In this document: one piece after another, positions 24,978 through 38,393 of the stretch
Position numbering within the stretch: position 1 is the stretch's first letter
How the letters are laid out: each line of letters starts with the position of its first letter
NCBI GenBank assembly: GCA_013398015.1
Contig: VZRR01011618.1
Location: 124,001-188,000, forward strand
Direction of reading: 5' to 3'
Length of the DNA: 64,000 nucleotides
DNA from: Oreocharis arfaki
Taxonomy: Eukaryota; Chordata; Aves; Passeriformes; Paramythiidae
Notes under the pieces: model-generated
Database searches by the model: none
Seen by the model: the letters and a program-made list of their open reading frames with translations, nothing else
What the model was told of the DNA's origin: nothing
Translations under genes and position numbers: made by a program

Positions 24978-25532
24978 CTGTGAAGGCAAGAGGCACAGCA
25001 GCCACGTGAGATATTGGCCACCCTCCTGTTGTTAAAAGGTGGCAGAAAGTTGCCCAGATGTTCTGCTTGGTCTTATTTTTGGTTTAACTGAAGATTTAGT
25101 TCTCTAAAGCAGGAAAGAAAATCAGTAACTGGTTCTGTTCTCAAAAGCTGCAGTTAGGCAAGGGGAGCGTTCTGGGTTGTGGCCAGTGAGAGATGTTATA
25201 CCCACACTGACAGGTCTGAAATTTCCTCTAGAGTTATACTCTGGCTAACATCACATGAACATGTAAATTGTAGCACTTGCCATAATTGTATTTTGGCAGA
25301 TGTCCTTGGCCACATCAATTTTGCCCCCCAAGTAAGTTGTCTGCAAGAAGACAATGATTAATGCTTTAGTGCAATCCAGCTGCCCACTGAAAATGTGTAA
25401 CTATTGGGACACTTTATGTTTAAATTCAGTTTAGACATGTAAAAGTATCGAGGTGACACAAACAGGTGTTTTTGAAAAGGAGCCTTCACACCCTAAAAGA
25501 CAATTGTACTAGATAGAGGAAACAAAACTTAC
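24978..25532. other. KALRN intron (e7-e8)
   Basis: 555 bp phase-0 intron; nothing notable. Confidence 0.8.
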
Positions 25533-25602
25533 ATGCTTAATAAAAAGCTGTGCTAAACGGTCAGGTTCTTGAAGACATTTTTCCAGTTCAGCCAGGAAAA
25601 AG
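25533..25602 (-). CDS. KALRN: KALRN exon e7: DH domain
   Basis: One base completing Asp, then 23 codons: FFLAELEKCLQEPDRLAQLF then IKH. Acceptor CTTTCAG, donor GTAAGTT. This helix leads into the interface that packs against the GTPase; the match to kalirin is near-complete with QEP for the mammalian QEQ. Confidence 0.96.
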
Positions 25603-28020
25603 CTGAAAGAAAGGATATGAACACTTCAGAATACTTCTTTAGGTCATCCCAGCAGCAAACTAGTCATCCTTCAGATATAAAAGTGGCATTTTAGCTCCAG
25701 TATTCAATAATAAATGAAAAGGTAAGCTTGGCTTCAGCCCTTAATGGTGGGATTTCTAAACCATTAGATGAGAGCTGTGAAGTGTGGAAGTCTTGTCTTG
25801 CAAACTGTCTGCTCTTCTTTACCATGACAGTGCTTTCAATTTTAAAAAAGTGCTGATCACTATCTAATAGCTTTAGAGTTGCTTTCGTTCACTGAGAACT
25901 CCCAAAGTAAAACCCTTCCATATGCCAAAATGTTTGTGAAAACTCAGCTTATGAAAACTCCAGCTTTACCAGGAGTTCTCAGTTGCATGAGCAGATTTGG
26001 AGTACTGGTCAACGTGGAAGAAATTGGATATGTTTCCACCTGAATAAACAAATCAACATGTTTTGGTGGTGGACTTAACAGTATGTTCTGTTTGTCACTG
26101 TTTTTAATATAATATTAAATCAAAATATGTTATTCATGATAGTCACAGTGATTCATAAACACCATCTCTATCTTGACTTGAGCTTCAGAGAGGTCATTCA
26201 TTCTAGCTGAAATGCTCTTAGCAAGAATATACTGGGATGCCTAAAAGTGAGGAGAAAACTTGAGAAACACCACTAGATTTTTCTGTCTGGTAGGCAAATC
26301 CCAATAATCTCCCTGTCCGTGATATTCCTCTTTTACACTTCTGGATTTCAGTCTCAAATGTCTCCATAGATTTGCTACAGTAGCCAGATTTTGTGAGAGG
26401 ACATGCTTGCAATGGTCTGGTCCCAAAAAACCCCAGAACCTCAAATAGAGATGCAAATTGGACTGATGTCCCAATTAAAAATTTTCATTTCTACCATTAG
26501 ATACAGCTGCTTCCATAACCCAATCCTCTATAAATGCCACATTCATCTGCATTTAAATAGACTTCTTGACCCAGATATACAGAACTAAAAATAGGGAATC
26601 TTTCCATTTGTGTTACAGAAAACTCCTATCCTCACACTTAATCAAGGAATGGCACCAGTAAAAACACTCAATTTCCTCATATCAACATAAGGTGAAGCCT
26701 TCTCCGACATTTTTCAGTTTGTGCTCACAAAGTCATCTGTCAGAACATAAGGACAGGCACAGGCCATGAGATAAGCACCTGTGGGACACATGACAGCAAG
26801 GATACTGTGCTTCCTGGGTGAGGGAAATGTCCAGAGCTGAAGGAGGATCCAGCCCAATGTCCATTGCTCACGTCTACACACGCATGCTCAAATTTTAGTC
26901 AGTTGTAGCTGCACAGTATTTCAGAGTGGCAGAGTTGAATTGATGACCATATTGTCCGCAAGCAAGACATTGTTCACAAAGTTACAGGGGAAATGGCCCT
27001 GGGTTTGTGTTTCCAGCAGCTTTTCAAAATTTACTTGTATGAGTAAGGAATGGAGTTCCTTACTCAGTGCCAAAAGCACCAACTAGGCCAAAGCATGCTA
27101 GGGCTTTCGAGTGAGAAGGATCTTGAAGGAATTTGCATTTTGTCACCCTTCTAGCCAAATACCACTGGTATGGTCAGCATTAGTGATCCAACCAGCTGCA
27201 TGTGAAGATGTTGCTGAGAACCACGAGAAACAGAAAGGAAACCATGACTTTCCAGTACTGCTACTGCCCATCAGTAGGATACGTTGAGGCTACAGCAGTG
27301 GCACAAGAAACTCAATTATGGCAGCCCCAGTAGCTTTTCTGAAGATCCAGTGAATACCCCACAAGCAGCAGCTCTCTGAGAGTGATGCTGGGAATGCTTA
27401 TGAGCTCAGGAGCTGTGGATGGACCACAGTGGTACCTCCCAGGGATGCCTCTTGTTGGGGCTCCCCAGCAAAAGTGGCAGAGCCATCAGCAGCACAGAGC
27501 TGACACAGGGCAGCCTCCTGTGTGCAGCATCCCTGTCACACTGACCAGCACTGCTGGCACTGTGTTAGAGCCAGCATAAAGCTGTACCTGTGATCACAGA
27601 CAGCATGACAAACACCCTCCCATGAAGCCAGGCAGTGCAAAGCTATCACACACCAAAGTTCTTTTTTTCACTGGGAAAAATTATTTAAGGTAGGCCCGAT
27701 GCCTTCCATCATGCAGTTGTGCTGGTTCTGGCTGGGTAAACAAAGCTCTATATCAGGATTTAGGGTATTGAGAAACTGTGGCTAAAAGCACATGGATCAG
27801 AATATCTTCTCAGGATTCAAGGTAGCCAGGATTTGTGATACTGTTAAGCAGCACTTACAAACCAACAGAGACAATCTGAAGAGAGGCAACACGCTTTGGA
27901 AGCTCAGCCCTGATGGTGTTCAATTAAAAGCAGCTTAGACACACAGACACCATACAGCCCAACTCTCTATGGAAAAGTGGTTAGAAAGGTGTCTAAAGAG
28001 GAACTAAAAAAAAAACTTAC
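25603..28020. other. KALRN intron (e6-e7)
   Basis: 2418 bp phase-2 intron; no repeat or further exon recognised. Confidence 0.8.
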
Positions 28021-28124
28021 TCTTTGTGCCAGTCATAGATCTGGTGAATATTGCCAAATACAATCTTGTCTTTCCCTTTCATATCTTCAGAAACTCCTTT
28101 TTCTTCCATCCTCTTCATGAAACC
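28021..28124 (-). CDS. KALRN: KALRN exon e6: DH domain helix 2-3
   Basis: 34 codons plus two bases (exit phase 2): GFMKRMEEKGVSEDMKGKDK followed by IVFGNIHQIYDWHK. Acceptor CCTAAAG, donor GA followed by GTAAGTTT after an A-rich stretch. IVFGNIHQIYDWH is a conserved DH block. Retention would give an immediate in-frame TAA. Confidence 0.97.
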
Positions 28125-29398
28125 CTTTAGGATTAAGGATCAGTGATCAGCAAAGGGTTCATTTAAAGTGGAAGCATAAATACATTTTTTTTAAAAAGAA
28201 GCAAAAGTGTAATGCCAAGATATTTTACATTGAAAATGCTTTTGAACAGTTTAAAACCAGAAACGCAAGTAGATACTTTAAATTACACAGTTTGCTTAAA
28301 AGAAAACTTTAAAGGATTTGTTTAAAATATCTGCAATACTTAAACAAACCATTATTAGATGTAATTGAAGTGACAAGTGCAATTGTATGATAAAAGTTAA
28401 ACAAAGTAGTTTATCAAGCTCTCGGCTCCTCTGGTAAGAGGAAGAAATCAGACTCTGCACAGAGTTCTTCTGTTCATCACCATGAGTATCTCGTGGGAGC
28501 ACAAAGCCAAGCAGTAAGTTTAGAGTCACAAGAACAGGATTTCTCACACCTCCTGAGAGTTTCTTTGTAAGCCTTTGGAGCACAACAGCCCTCTCAGGTT
28601 TGCCAGTGGTGCACAATGTAAACAGAACATAACACAAAGGTTTTCAAGTTTGGAAGCTGTTGAAAATCACTGCTAGATAGACTGATAATTCTCCCTGGAC
28701 TAGTGAATGCCACTCCTGAATCACATGTCTCCAGTTCTGAGTCCTTGCTGGGAAAAAAACTGAACCCTGCACTGAGTTGGATCTGACAGGTGATCCCTAG
28801 AGATCAGCCAGATCTTTACAAGTTGAAGCTTAAAAAAAAAAAAAAAGACTGTTTTTTAATGCAAAAAAAGGACTGTTTTTCAATGTTAAAAAAACCTAAC
28901 TCTCTTTCATCTCAGGCTTTTTTGCAAAAAAAAAATCCATGGGCCACACTTGCGCCTCAACAGTTCCAGGCCCAGCTTCTGGAAAGGGACTCAGACACAG
29001 GACATAAGTCCAGGTGCAAACTCAAGTAAAGTATGTGTTACCATTACCCAATATGATGGGAAGAAGAGCATGAAATGAGGGGTAGGATCATAAGTTATTC
29101 TCCAGCAATGCCTCCAAGGCTGCATTACAGCAAAAAGAGTTTGTCACAAGCAGAGTAGCCAAGAAAAACCTTTGCACACTGGAGTTGAACCTAAAATACA
29201 ACATTTGCTAGATGGAAACAAAAATAGTTTCCAAAGGCATTTCTTCTTGTTTCTGTCAGCATGAGAAGGGGACCATGGAAGCAGACTGCAAAATAAAGCA
29301 GTTTGTTTCTCATGCTGTATTTTTTGTTGTTGTCACTTGTCAGCATGGTGCTTTTTAGTGGGAAAACATTTTGCATAGCAGCGTTTGCTTCAGCTCAC
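28125..29398. other. KALRN intron (e5-e6)
   Basis: 1274 bp phase-0 intron with an A-rich stretch near 28830-28940, where two short units ending GACTGTTTTT(T)AATG follow A-runs. No exon seen. Confidence 0.8.
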
Positions 29399-29465
29399 CT
29401 CCACAACAGTTCCCAAGTCTTTGACGTAGTCTTTTTCAGTCTGCACCAGCTCATTTAAGACAAAC
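29399..29465 (-). CDS. KALRN: KALRN exon e5: DH conserved region 1
   Basis: One base completing Met, then 22 codons reading FVLNELVQTEKDYVKDLGTV then VE. Acceptor TTTAG, donor GTGAGC. LVQTEKDYVKDL is the signature first helix of Dbl-homology domains, whose Glu contacts switch I of the Rho GTPase. The residue pattern is that of the Trio/kalirin GEF2 subfamily. Confidence 0.97.
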
Positions 29466-32400
29466 CTAAATTAAAACAGAACACACAAGTATTTGACCAT
29501 ATTCCTTGATGTTACCATTTGCTCCTTTACCACATATGGGCTCACCATAAAACCCCATCATCATGCAGATCACATAACACAATTCACCCTTCACTCAGAG
29601 CTCAGTGGAATGTAAAAGACAAAAATGTCACATTTCAGGTCAGAGTAATTTCAAATCTCTTAACCACTCTTTCCTGCCATCCCACTTCCCCCCCACATCC
29701 CAGGATGGTGCAAGAGCAGCAGCACAAACAGCTGCCTGTGCCTTAAACTACCCCTCCCTGATCTCCTCTCCCCATCCCCTGTGCAGCCCCCCTGAGAACG
29801 ATGGATACGTGTCTTGACCCATTTTGCATCAAGCAGGAGAAGATTTCCTGCCCTTCTCCGTCTGGCTTTGCCCAAGATTCATCAATTAAGTTTCAATTCA
29901 GAAGTTTCAAACACTTGGAAAACAAATCCCCTCTCCCGTCATAACTAAGAGCTTAATCTTTTGGAGTAAGTAATCTGTGTGTGGGTGTCAAATGCTTTAA
30001 CTCTGGTTTCAGAGCTAATAACCCTGGGTAGGGGAGTCATCTAATGAAGGCCTGATGCATGCAAACAACAGCAAGCTAAAAAAAGCCCCTCCTCTGTAAG
30101 TCAAACTGACTAATCACATAATGTTCTTTTGAGGACAATTTCAAAAAGTTACAGCTTGCTGCACACAGTTTGTCTCTCAATTACGCCAATACAAAGATTT
30201 GGCACATGACAAATAAAACTCCATCTGTCCTCAAGTTTGCTACAGCAGTAACAAGGCTAACAAGATAGAGGTGTGCTTTCATGTCTGATATTGCTCTGTC
30301 CACATCAATCACCAGACTGACCCACTTGAAGTGATGGGGCTGAGGGCAAACAGTGCTAAGATAAAGCCTGGTTTAAAATACTGGGAGAGAGAAAAACCAA
30401 CCAGACTGGCATTGCAAGGAGAGACTTAGTTATGAGAGGCTACTGAGAAAATAAATCTTGCTCCTGCTGCACTCGCAACGTGTCCCTTGCTCAGACAAAG
30501 CAGAGGCGATACTTTGGCCATGTGGCAGAAAAAAGTCAAACAGCTTCTTGTTGGTTTGAGAGCGAAATCCAGCCCCCTTGGCAGCAGGCAGGGCTGGCAG
30601 CAGCCACACCAGACGCTTGTGCTCTCTGGAGCGCTCTGCCAAGTTGAGCAGGGGCAGCAAACACGTGTGGGGCAAAAGGCAAGAGGCTGCTCTTTCCCAG
30701 CAGCGTGTGGCCTGGGCAGGCGTGTGCTGCACAGCCCCTCGGGCTGCCTGACCCCTGTGCCCTTGGGACAGACTCCACAGCCCCCTGTGCCTGGAGAGGA
30801 AGGCTGGGAGGGCACCTTCCAGCTGGCAGCACCTCTGTTTGCATTGCTCCCCACAAGCACAGAGAGCTGCGGAGGGAATGGGAGAACCTCTCCCACCTAC
30901 GAGGTTACTGCTCGGACCCACCTGGCCAGGTTCTGCTCTAAAAACGAAGCAGCAGGTACTTGTAGTACATAATGCTGCTGGACATGCAGGCAGGTGTTTA
31001 TTAAAAATCAGTGCAGCAGCCAGGTTTCTGGTGAACAGACAAAACCTGCCAATTTACACCTCTACTAGGATTCAGGGTCTGCACCTCCACTGCTTACCTT
31101 AAATTCAGCACCAGGGTTCCCTCTGCTCCCCTCTTCCAACCAAGCAGAAAAATCAGCCTTGACCATCTCTGCTTGTTCTCTGAAGCCTACCTGATGCAGC
31201 ACCTTAGAAGTACTCCTATATTTAAGGTTTCTAAGATGCATGTAGGCAAAAATTCAAGTTCACTCATCTCCTGCTCTGATAACAGGGAGCAAGGGTGGAG
31301 AGTTGCTTGCAAAGTGCCCTGGTCACCAAGCAGGTATTGACTACACAGCTGTATTTAAACTGGAATAAACAGGAGCAAGGTTAGAGCCTCCTCACTTCTG
31401 ACTGAGTCTGAATATCTGGATTTTTTGGAAACTCTGTATTAGACCTACACTGAACAATGACACTCAATGAGACTACTGTCTTAGTGCTCATAGCAATGCA
31501 GCAATCAAGCCTGATGGAAGAAGGAGTTTCCTAACACCAGGGCTTACTGCTGGCATGGTTGTGCTGCCAGGAACACAGGACATTGCTGCCCACGCCTGTG
31601 CAAGGGTTCAGCTGCTGTGTTGTGGAGATTGGAGGGTCACAGCTTGAGCTGGGAGATCAGCTGCCTCACATGACTATGGAATTAAACCCAGCAAGCTGCA
31701 GAGACAGAACACAGACACAAAGGAGCTGGAGGGGAGACAGATGTCTGGTGCTGAAAGCCACTAGCAGGTGCTCCTAAACATCCTGGTGTTTAGGAATTCT
31801 GGCAGCTACTAATTGCACGTAATAGGCTGCCAGTCCCCTGCCAGAAGCGTTTTCCTGTAGCTGTGCTTACAGTGGCAGAGGTCTCTGCACTAAAACCGCA
31901 ACCTGCAGTTAGCTGCCAGTCACCTAATTGATGAATTGCTACCAGAGGAACTCCAGATCCTGCAATAATGAGGAGATTTCAGGAGAAAATGGCAGAAATT
32001 TCAGGAGAAAATGGGCAGAGATGTTCCCTGTGGGAAGGCTGACAGTTGCCTTGTGGAAAACTTCTCCCATTTCAAAACACATCCAGGAGTGTCATATCCT
32101 TGTCTGCTGCTAGGAGTTGCTCCAGTTCCTCACTGTATCCCTTCTCTGGCTTCCCACAACAAACTGCAGGAGCAAATGATGGCTTTCACAGGCCAGTGAC
32201 ACTGCTCCTACTTCCTCTTCTACTCTTAATCACCTCCTTGTTCTCCTCTGACTTGGCATCTTTCCAAAATGGGGTGCTCTTCTTCCACCTCTCGCCTTAC
32301 CACACTCCCACAACAGCTGTATGGAATGCTACTTTTCCCCTCAATCTACCATTTGATTAGATTGTTGCAGTTACTGTAAGAGGTGATACAAAAAAACCAG

Positions 32401-33090
32401 CTACCTCAGCTTTCTTTCATATAATTCTTGATTCTGTTGCTCCAATTCTCTGTGTTCTTCAGCTGAACACACATTTAATCATTTGGTTTTGAAGGAATAA
32501 GCATTATTTTTAAATTTCAGGGATTGCACAGCTAATTTTAAAAAACAACTTTCAAGAGCTGTCACTTCTTTTTTCTCCCATTACCACGGACATGAGGGTT
32601 TCCCAAATGGAACCCTCTCTTTAGTGGCATGTTTCCACTACAGATGCATCTGAATCCTTTCTTTGCTAATAATGAGGGCAAAAAATATCTCTTTCAAAAA
32701 ATCCTAGAAGGATTCTCTGTTCTTTTTCTCAAAGGTAGCTATTAAGGTCAACCACATATCCCCCCTCTGAGAGCTCATTTCACCTCTGGCAGTGCAGTAA
32801 TTACCACTGCAAACATCTCAGTAATACCTGTTGAGCTCTTCAGAGGTTTCTACAGCAATAGATTTTTCCTATCTGGTGTAAAAGCTGTACATTTTAGAGT
32901 GACGATGAACTTCCTGAGTGTGGAAGTGCTTTTATGAAGTCTTTTTACATGTTAAGAAAAAGCAGAAGCAAGCAGAACACAGTTTTCCTCTTAGTTCCAC
33001 ATTCGCTCACTGACTACGAAGTATTCCTGGAGTGCTGCTGTGTGTCCTCCTTGGGTACATATTTTGGAAAGAACCAGTAATACAACTTAC
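29466..33090. other. KALRN intron (e4-e5)
   Basis: 3625 bp phase-2 intron, the second longest complete one. It holds a GC-rich patch at 30560-30960 and a 22-bp tandem duplication at 31976-32020. No exon is called in the GC-rich patch: open frames occur on both strands and none resembles kalirin. Confidence 0.8.
31976..32020. repeat. Tandem duplication, about 22 bp x 2
   Basis: Two adjacent units both start with ATTTCAGGAGAAAATGG (31976 and 31998); the second has one extra G. Low-impact intronic slippage. Confidence 0.85.
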
Positions 33091-33221
33091 ATCCTGCCTC
33101 TCATTGCTTTGGCTTTTTGCTCCTCTTCAAGGTTTCGTGGGGGAGTTGAAGGCGTCATTCCTTCATTTAAGCAGCCAGTGGCATCTTTTAAGCCTCCTCG
33201 GTAAGATCCTCCTTCAAGGGT
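33091..33221 (-). CDS. KALRN: KALRN exon e4: linker and start of the GEF2 DH domain
   Basis: 43 codons plus two bases (exit phase 2), from TLEGGSYRGGLKDATGCLNE through TPSTPPRNLEEEQKAKAMRGR and the first two bases of a Met codon. Acceptor TTTTTAG, donor AT followed by GTAAGTTG. The TPSTPP turn separates the linker from the first DH helix, EEEQKAKAMRGRM. If the intron were retained, translation would end two codons later at ATG TAA. Confidence 0.95.
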
Positions 33222-34825
33222 CTAAAAACACCCCAAAGAACAACAGAATTAACATTTTCCTTAAACTCCAGCATCAGTATTCAAGTCAGTTCTGCAACCA
33301 CCACCACCGAGTATTCAGAAAGACTCTCCCACAGGACTTGGTGAAACACAACCAAACTAGTTTTAGGTTGATGCAGGACCCCACAAAAAAAGCCTTAAAG
33401 CAGAGTTGTCATCCTCTGGTTAGAAGGTGGGAAAAGATGTTCCAGTAGATCTAAGAAAAGAAAACTCTTCCAAATTATTTCAAATGAACCAAGAAATATC
33501 CTGATGTCTCAATCAGGACCATTGTTAGGCTACACGTGGTTAAAAGTTCCTCTGCCAAAAGCTGAATGGGGGATTCTTGTAGTAAAATAAAACACAAAAA
33601 GAAATAGATGGACACATAGTAACATTCCACAATAAATTAAAGTTTGCCCTAAATCCCATGAAAGTAGTTTGAATAATTTAATAGACTGCATGTGGGGGAG
33701 AGAAAACAAAATATCATCCAAATAATATGTCTAACTGCATTAATGAAATACTTTTCAGTTTGTTAGTCCCTCAGTGGAATAAAACTATTTTAAGTGAATT
33801 TTCTGGGAATAGCCTTCTTGGTTTCCCATGCCACAAGAAGTTCCTTTACCACTCACGCCTTACCAAGCGCCCTATGAACGCTGACTCTTCATGCACCAAC
33901 ATCTCAAACCGAGAAAATACCAAAACCTTCTGAAATGATTCACTAAAGATGCTTGCTCAGAGCTGCAGTAATTTAATGATCACTGTGGGGATTTCAAAAT
34001 CTTTTTTACTCTCTTCATCATTCCAGCAGATGTAAGGAAATGAACCTTTGTAGGCTCATCATATCCCTGCTTGTTAATTATGTTAACTTGTTCAGAGAAA
34101 GCATTTAGCTAATTTTAGAGGTCCTGGGACATGTAGAAAAAGGTTTAGCTTTGATATCAACATTTTTGAACTGCTATGGGAAAACTTAAAAGAAGCCAAT
34201 ATATGAAACAGGATTTACTCCTTGTCCAGCAGACATGGGATCAGACACGGAGAGCGCACAATACTGAAATTTTTGAACAAATTAATCCCAGAGCATTTTT
34301 ATTGCTTATTCCACTCCCTGCAAGAAAGAGTTGACAAGGCAGATTAAAAGTGACACATGAATCTTTGTAAAATTAAAGCACAGCTGTGGTACTTCAAGCA
34401 GTTCTACTCTTTAGAGAGTCTTTTCATCGAAACCAGAACACCAAACAAATTCACCTTGGGTAGTAAAACTCCTGAGCCTCAGAACAAGCTTTAAAACAGA
34501 ACAAACAAAAACATCCCACTGTGTAGAACATTTGAATACCAACAAGACCCCAGAAAATGTACAGTACAGTAGCTCACGCTCTGCAAAGCCCACTCCAGAA
34601 GTGACTTTTGACTATGCAGCGCAGAGCCTATGTGAGATGTAGGCTTCATCTCACAGGGGAGCAAAATACTGGGCACTACTGAGAAGCAGAGCACACAGGG
34701 TTAATAAAAGCAGAGTAGATGAAGGTAGAAAGCAAGGAAACCAGAACAAGAGGTAGCCTTTAAAGCCCTTCCTTAGAGTCACATCGGGCCTGTCGTGTAC
34801 ACAGTTTTCACAACACTAAACTTAC
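33222..34825. other. KALRN intron (e3-e4)
   Basis: 1604 bp phase-0 intron, AT-rich; no repeat or further exon seen. Confidence 0.8.
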
Positions 34826-34921
34826 CAGCTTAGTTTTGACCAACTTTTCTATTGCACTGACAAGATCCGCAGCAGTTGGGACATCGGAGGAGCTCTGTCG
34901 AGCAGCTAGCAAAGAAGAGGA
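34826..34921 (-). CDS. KALRN: KALRN exon e3: linker helix before GEF2
   Basis: Exactly 32 codons, phase 0/0, reading SSSLLAARQSSSDVPTAADL then VSAIEKLVKTKL. Acceptor GTCTTGCAG, donor GTAAG. The second half is a likely amphipathic helix (AADLVSAIEKLVKTKL) that in kalirin and Trio precedes the DH domain. The peptide matches kalirin with conservative changes. Confidence 0.95.
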
Positions 34922-37900
34922 CTGCAAGACACCAGGTGGCAAAGGAAAAGCAAGTTAGCAGGATGAGAAGGGAGTAGGAAACCAAGCCAGTGAAGTCAGT
35001 GAAGAAGCTTCCGAGACAGGAGAAGGAACGCGGAAAGGGGGCTGGAGGGTTAGAGGGACACATGCAGGTTAGGTGAGCAAGTGTTGCCATGTCAGACAAG
35101 CACGGAATTGCCATCCACTTCTGGCTGCACATCTCCCTGCAGCAGTTCCAAGACTGGAACCAGGGAACAGCATCAAAGAACTGAAGTTCATCTACAAACA
35201 GGTTACAGTACTCTTAAAGTTGGTTCCTCCTTCTAAGGCCGTCTACGGTCTTACAGGCTCCAGAAAATTGATTTTCTTACTGCAGATGTAAGAAATTACC
35301 CCCTCCCCCTTACATGCATATTTAATAAATGCAGTTAAGCACAAGGTACACATAGAGTTACAGGCAACAGGGGAGGGAGGCAGGGGGGAACAAATCACCC
35401 CCATCCTTTCCCTGCAGATCAATTGCAAATCCTAATGAACTTAGATGACACCTCCCACTCATGCAACTTCAGCCATCTAAAATGTGTAACTCTTCTGTCC
35501 CCTCTCTGCAACCAGTAGAGACAAAACACCCCTACATGCCTCATCCCTCCTGAGTACCTGACACAGGAAGGCAGAAAAACTCCGTTTTAATTTAAGGTTT
35601 TTGCTCTACAAGGGCATATCACCCCTTGATTGTTGTCCTAACCTCAGTCTGAACACCCAAACCCACTTGACAGCCATGGGAATTGGGATTTATTAGCTCA
35701 CCTGTACATTAATTTCTTCTGAAGGCAATACAAGCACTGACTAAAACTACAAGCCCCTCAACAACCTCCTTTTGTTGTCAGGCCGACACAGCCTAAAATA
35801 CGGCTAAACTTTTATAAATTATGAAAAAGTTTATTCATCTCAGCTGCTTAATGAAAGTCTTGTGGAGGGCAGCTATTTCTGTGAAGTCCCTGTGCAGGTG
35901 CCAACAAACACGCATCTGAGATTAAACAGTGCTGGGGAGGGAGATGTGGAAATATGATGGCAGGAATTAGGCAGCTGGCCACCTCTTTCAGCAGCCCTTT
36001 GGGGAGGTTGCTCCTCTTGAGTGACACATCCCCAGGAGAAGAAAAAAAAAGGCAAAGGAGATTAATCCTAACCAGAAGCCTTGTGACAGAACAGAAACAT
36101 GAACACACTGCTACTCATCAACTTGTCTTTCACAAATAATACATCTAATCAACAGTTCTAATTACAACAACAACAAAAACTACAGGTAATCAGGCTGGTA
36201 ATTGAGGAATTAGGCTGGTAATGCAGGAATCTCATACTAATGTAAAAACTCAGCCTGCCTGTTTCACCTGCAATGCAGACAGACGTGTTTCGGAAAAAAA
36301 AAGACTGAAAATAAGGACTTTGAAGAGATACTGGACAAATACATTGATGATAACTGCCAAACATAACCATTCTAGCAGGAGTCCAATTTTTGGAGGCACT
36401 AAACAGCTGTTGCTCTCATTTATTTTAACTGAAATTGCTCAATGTCTCTAAAAAGTAAATAACTGCAGAATGTTGAAGGAAGCATGAAAACATTTGCTGC
36501 CTACAAGAATTCCGGCGTTAAATAAAACTTCTGTGATCAACAGGAGTCTGGTTTGAGTGGGGCGCATTGAAATACGGTATTTCTATTCCTCAGGAAGCAA
36601 ATTATGAATTTCTAATATGAAGAGCTCTTGCAATTTGTCTTCATGAGAGCCTCCAGGAGCAGTGAGGCACAATTACTCTACTTGGCAGATGGACTCAGAA
36701 AAAAGTCATTATCTCCCATATACGCACACATCTCCTACCTATCACAGCTACTGCCCCACCTGCTGCTGCTGGTGCAGCCTAAGCCCGTGCCTGTAAGCAC
36801 AGAGGGAGGACATGAGCAGGCCACTGTGCCCAAATTGACACCATTAAGGAGCTTTCAGCTCCAGCATGGCTCAAATATTGCTAATATGGTGCTCCTGTGC
36901 CAGGAAATTCAGGACCCTATGGGCTTTAGTTTTTTATCCCCATGACAAAAGGTCGAGTAGGGCAAGAAAAACAGAGGGAAAAAAAAGGGTTTCAGATGCA
37001 TCTTGCTCTATTTAAACTTCTGTTTTAGGAGTGGGTGAAGAAACAGGATGCCAAAACACTCCGTAAAGCTCAGACATCTGAAGCAGAAAGCAGCTTAGTT
37101 CCACAACATTTATGCTGTCAGAAACGTATTCAAGAAATACTGAAATCACGTGGAATGTTGGACACCAAAAATAGTGACCCGAGCTGCAGTTTTGTTTTCC
37201 TTTAAAACAAAACACAAAATAAAACCATCTCCCCAAAACCAAAAAGCAAACTAAGCCCCAAACATTTAGCTGAACGCCATGGGGAACAAGCCAGGAGCAA
37301 TTGCTATTGTGCTGGGCATGGATCCACCAGGGCTCTGCTCTGCCGACCTTTCGCCTCTGCCCCTCGCCAGACAACCAGCAGCACACGGAGCACTCCGAGG
37401 GCAGGAGTCCACGGCTCCAGCTGCTTCCTTCTGCTCCTGCTGCCACCACAATGTCATAACATTTCCTGACAGATTAGCAGCAAGCCCCCGAATCCTTTAC
37501 TCCATCACTCTGCTCCTTGAGTACCAGAAATATTTACATCCTCCTCTCTCTGTATTTCCAAACTTCTGCCTGAACCTTCCCCAAGAACATTCTGGGTTGT
37601 TTTGGTTTTTCTTTCCTGACAATTTATTAATCTCCCCCATCCTTGCCTCTTTGCCTGCAGCAATTACAATCAGAGGACAGCAATACAGAAGTGGCAGTGC
37701 TAAAAACGGATGCCAGCAGGAAAGCAGGAAACTGCAGAACAGGAGGATGGTTTTCTACAAGGGAGGTAACAGCACCAAGAAAGGGCTGGGGGACACATGC
37801 AGACAGGACTGGCTGTGAATGCAAACCACTGTCACAGCCATATTCACAGGTTCTCACCCTGGGTCCAAAAAAGGGCTCTGCAAGCCCCAAGGCCAACTAC

Positions 37901-38288
37901 CACAGCAAATATGACTTCATGTCAGAGAACTGCCACTACCAGCATGGTGCCACCAAACACCATTTCTACTGCTACAGCCATACACCACCAGCACTTTTCA
38001 AACAGACGTAGAAAACACGCATTATCGATCTGCAGGGACTTTCTGATCACACACAACCAGGCACAGCATCAACCTGTCATGAAATGGGATGCCAGGGCTA
38101 AAATGCTTATCCAGAACTGTTTGTAAATCCACTTGGAGTAAGGTATTAGATTATGATTTGCACATAGGAGACTCTTATAATCACAAGTCTAGGCCCTTGA
38201 TACTAGAAGACCACTATGAAACCAATGTGATATAGCTATGTGAGAAATGCACTTTAACAGAAAAATTATATAGTAGGGGAGGCCTTAC
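34922..38288. other. KALRN intron (e2-e3)
   Basis: 3367 bp phase-0 intron. It holds a 20-bp imperfect tandem duplication at 36192-36231 and a GC-rich patch around 37320-37450. Open frames in the patch occur on both strands with no exon-like borders, so none is called. Confidence 0.8.
36192..36231. repeat. Tandem duplication, 20 bp x 2
   Basis: Two adjacent copies beginning AGGCTGGTAAT (36192 and 36212) differ at two central positions and the last base. It is a simple local slippage product inside a KALRN intron. Confidence 0.8.
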
Positions 38289-38393
38289 CATCTCATCTTG
38301 GGTTGGATCATTGTCAAAAATCTTCATAGGAGGAGGAAGAGGTGTGTGAGACTCTTCATCTGGTTCATCTTCTCCCCAACCCTTCTTGCTCTT
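38289..38393 (-). CDS. KALRN: KALRN exon e2: acidic/proline linker
   Basis: Exactly 35 codons, phase 0 at both ends, from KSKKGWGEDEPDEES through TPLPPPMKIF to DPTQDEM. Donor GTAAGG. The run is acidic and then carries LPPP, a short polyproline stretch; it has no fold of its own and tethers the Ser-rich segment to GEF2. It is cleanly skippable because it is phase 0/0, and so is its neighbour e3, so cassette splicing would keep the frame. Nothing in the sequence shows that skipping occurs. Confidence 0.95.

Noticed and set aside
30426..30972. Overlapping 106-163 codon frames on both strands in the e4-e5 intron
   Set aside because: Open in several frames at once because of GC-rich composition, no domain, no exon borders.
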